Source: Diplocarpon mali (taxonomy: Eukaryota > Ascomycota > Leotiomycetes > Helotiales > Drepanopezizaceae). Taken from it: DNA of 33,542 nt. Positions 32,118 through 33,542 of this stretch are shown here, in pieces. The position numbers and the translations under genes are program-made. How positions within the stretch are numbered: the stretch's first letter is position 1; each line of letters starts with the position of its first letter. The notes beneath the pieces are model-generated. The model was not told where the DNA came from, did not search any database, and worked only from the letters and a program-made list of their open reading frames with translations. The stretch spans positions 1-33,542 of the forward strand of contig JAENRP010000409.1 of the NCBI GenBank assembly GCA_024741835.1, read 5' to 3'.

Positions 32118-32297
32118 TATTATATAAGAATATCCTTTTGCACTTTCAGGGTCGATTCGAAATAACCCTATATCGAATCGAGATTGCAAAACCTTAAAAC
32201 GCTATAAACGCTATACTCCTAGGTAATTGTATCAGTTAGGGGTATAGCTGTTATACTACCCCTCCCTTTTAAGAACGCTTGCCTATAAGCGTTAGTA
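31940..32297 (+). repeat. 3' LTR of the chromovirus
   Basis: Direct repeat of 23048-23407. It begins TGTAACAACACAGAACCGCC, runs through GTGCAAAAGGCGTATTCTATAGG and TAATATTATATAAGAATATCC, and ends near GTTAGTA. The TG start is preserved. The last A before the flank may be a RIP-altered CA end. The sequence just upstream (AATTGAAAACCCTGCGAGC) is not an obvious polypurine tract. Confidence 0.85.
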
Positions 32298-32640
32298 GGT
32301 TATAACGATTTTTATATAGTAATATGCTTAGCGCGTTATTATACAAATAGTACTATTCTATATTTGGTTTAGCATAAGTCGCATTATATACTTAAATTTG
32401 TTTTTCCTTTTATAGGATCTTCCTTCCTTAGTATAATAACTATATATAACCGCATAGGTCCCTTACTCTTACTACTATAGTATAGGGCTAATGCATAGTA
32501 GTAGAAACAATTACTACTACTACTACTAATTATTATAAGTAAGTTTACCTTAGTCCAAGGTCGAATTGCGTCTAATATATATAGTGCCGATCCCTTTGCT
32601 ATTAGGCGCCCTTGCAATAGCCTACTGCGTTTATTATTGC
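32298..32640. other. AT-rich spacer with TACTAC repeats
   Basis: Between the 3' LTR and the next relic. It contains a (ACT)n run near 32509-32528 and an inverted arrangement of CTACTAT / ATAGTAG around 32470-32497. The minus-strand frame 32384-32617 is low-complexity and not supported as a gene. Confidence 0.5.
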
Positions 32641-33420
32641 TAATACGTATAGCGTCTTATACGCGATATTGCGTATAAATGCGAGTTTGAATCAGAGCGT
32701 AGTAAGAAGTGCTACTAATACTAGGAGCAAAAGGCGAAGTGCATCTTTATAAGTACCTTGAATTAAGTCTAAAGTTTTAATTGCACTAATACTTATTTAT
32801 AGCTTCCCTCTTATATCGGTAAGGAGTTCGCAGCGCTATCCGCAGCCCTTAAGGAGTAGCAGGGGGAGGCTCCTTAATAATAAGAGGAGGACGATAATAA
32901 AGACGATGACAACGCGTATACGGTTTTAGTAAGGAACCGCAAGATGCTCTATTAGGAGGCGGTCTAGCGCGCCTGGATCCTTATCAACCTCCTACTAATA
33001 GCTAGCGCAAAGGCTCTAATTAGCCGCTCTTAACTAAAGCGTGCTAGCCTTGCGGAGCTCTGCTCTATAGCTAAGACTATAGTAAGCCAGCTAGAAGGGG
33101 TCTAGGCGACAGTTGCTATAAGTTTAACCTAAATTAGTATCAAATTAATTGCTAACTTTCTAATAGGAGCGCAGCGACCTTATTAAGTCTTGGCTAATAA
33201 GGTTAGAGCAATCCAGCCGAACTATACTAAGCCTCTTAAGGTCTATTGCCGCATTAGTAGAGTAGACTGCTATAGTAGCAGAGTCTTTTATAAGAAGAGG
33301 GAGGCTTGCAATAATAAGGGTGGCGTTAGGCGCAGCGGCTAGTAAGGCGGCGCCAGTAGCGGCAAGAGGAAGTCGGGGTCGTTCCAGGCGAGGGCGTAGA
33401 TAGGAGGCGAGCTTTAGCTT
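32641..33420 (+). pseudogene. RIP-degraded relic with a Cys-rich motif
   Basis: Frame 1 can be followed from about 32641 to about 33400 with stops of the TAA/TAG type only. The start shows YKCEFESERSKKCY, then E-Q-K-A-K-C-I-F. This spacing of Cys with basic residues is seen in Zn-binding segments of many hypothetical fungal proteins that sit near transposons. An Ala-rich segment (GKEFAALSAALKE), an acidic run (EEDDNKDDDNAYTVLV) and ISRVDCYSSRVFYKKREACN follow. The last 400 bp are less AT-rich than the region before. I cannot name the family. It may be gag-like or a DNA-binding protein of a second element that continues beyond the window. Confidence 0.4.
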
Positions 33421-33542
33421 TGGAATAGAGTTAGAGCTTATCTCCTTAAGCGCAAAAGAGGAGGGGTCGGAGGAGTTATAAAAGGAGGAGGCAGTAGGCT
33501 TAGTGTTATTGTTTTTATATTTTTTATTATTTTTCTCCTTTT

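Larger units (their letters stand above)
23048..32297 (+). mobile_element. RIP-mutated Ty3/gypsy chromovirus LTR retrotransposon
   Basis: About 9.25 kb, bounded by two direct LTRs of about 360 bp. The order is 5' LTR, candidate primer-binding site TGGTAATAATATCC at 23410, a long leader, gag, protease-RT-RNase H-integrase, a chromodomain, a further frame, and the 3' LTR. Integrase downstream of RT and a chromodomain at the pol C-terminus place it in the chromovirus branch of Ty3/gypsy. Stop codons in gag and pol are nearly all TAA/TAG at former Gln or Trp positions. Catalytic Asp/Cys/Glu codons are changed by G-to-A, and CpA is strongly depleted while CpG is retained. This is the RIP pattern. 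The element cannot code for functional products. I could not identify a target-site duplication or a clear polypurine tract. Confidence 0.9.

Noticed and set aside
23043..32302. Target-site duplication of the chromovirus
   Set aside because: The five bases on each side (ATATC and GGTTA) do not match, even allowing for transitions. The LTR ends are uncertain by a few bases, so none can be called.
23048..33420. In-frame TAA/TAG codons as a reassigned genetic code
   Set aside because: Upstream genes in the window use TAA/TAG/TGA as normal stops. The stops are confined to the repeat block and coincide with CpA loss, which RIP explains.

Overview
The window reads as nuclear DNA of a filamentous ascomycete (Pezizomycotina). 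The evidence is short GT..AG introns of about 40-105 nt in nearly every gene, a HET-domain incompatibility gene relic, a MARVEL-domain protein of the fungal type, and a long AT-rich block in which a Ty3/gypsy chromovirus carries the C-to-T / G-to-A signature of repeat-induced point mutation (RIP). No genus can be fixed from the sequence alone.

Layout. The first 22.8 kb is ordinary gene-bearing DNA. In order it holds a vacuolar Ca2+/H+ exchanger (340-2521, -); about 3 kb rich in simple repeats; the U5 snRNP protein Dib1/DIM1 (5554-6087, -); a ZIP zinc transporter (7132-8448, -); about 2.1 kb with nothing recognisable; a small MARVEL membrane protein (10558-11164, -); a decayed HET-domain gene (12404-13934, -); an MDR-family oxidoreductase (14332-15534, -); the ribosome-biogenesis GTPase BMS1 (15933-19416, -); a 75-residue I9/PBI2-type proteinase inhibitor in four exons (20360-20783, +); and a mitochondrial BCKDK/PDK-family kinase (21375-22776, +). 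Exon structures were rebuilt by hand. All joined lengths are multiples of three and most give the usual family length.

The last 10.7 kb (22.78-33.54 kb) is AT-rich and RIP-degraded. It holds one nearly complete LTR retrotransposon, with LTRs at about 23048-23407 and 31940-32297. Gag lies in frame 2. A pol of about 4 kb lies in frame 1 and shows protease, RT, RNase H, integrase and a C-terminal chromodomain. A third reading frame of unknown function lies downstream of pol in frame 0 and runs into the 3' LTR. The stop codons I translated in gag and pol are nearly all TAA/TAG at expected Gln or Trp codons, and the pol frame shows no net indel. After the element come simple AT-rich sequence and a second RIP-degraded relic with a Cys-rich motif.

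The genes are unrelated housekeeping and accessory genes rather than a pathway. Two are metal transporters (Ca2+, Zn2+), two are core RNA/ribosome factors (Dib1, Bms1), and BMS1 and the inhibitor gene are divergently transcribed. No secondary-metabolite cluster, CRISPR array, tRNA or rRNA was found. The items most worth a second look are the extra retroelement frame, the CpA-retaining islands inside the RIP block, the HET pseudogene, and the abrupt boundary right after the kinase stop codon.
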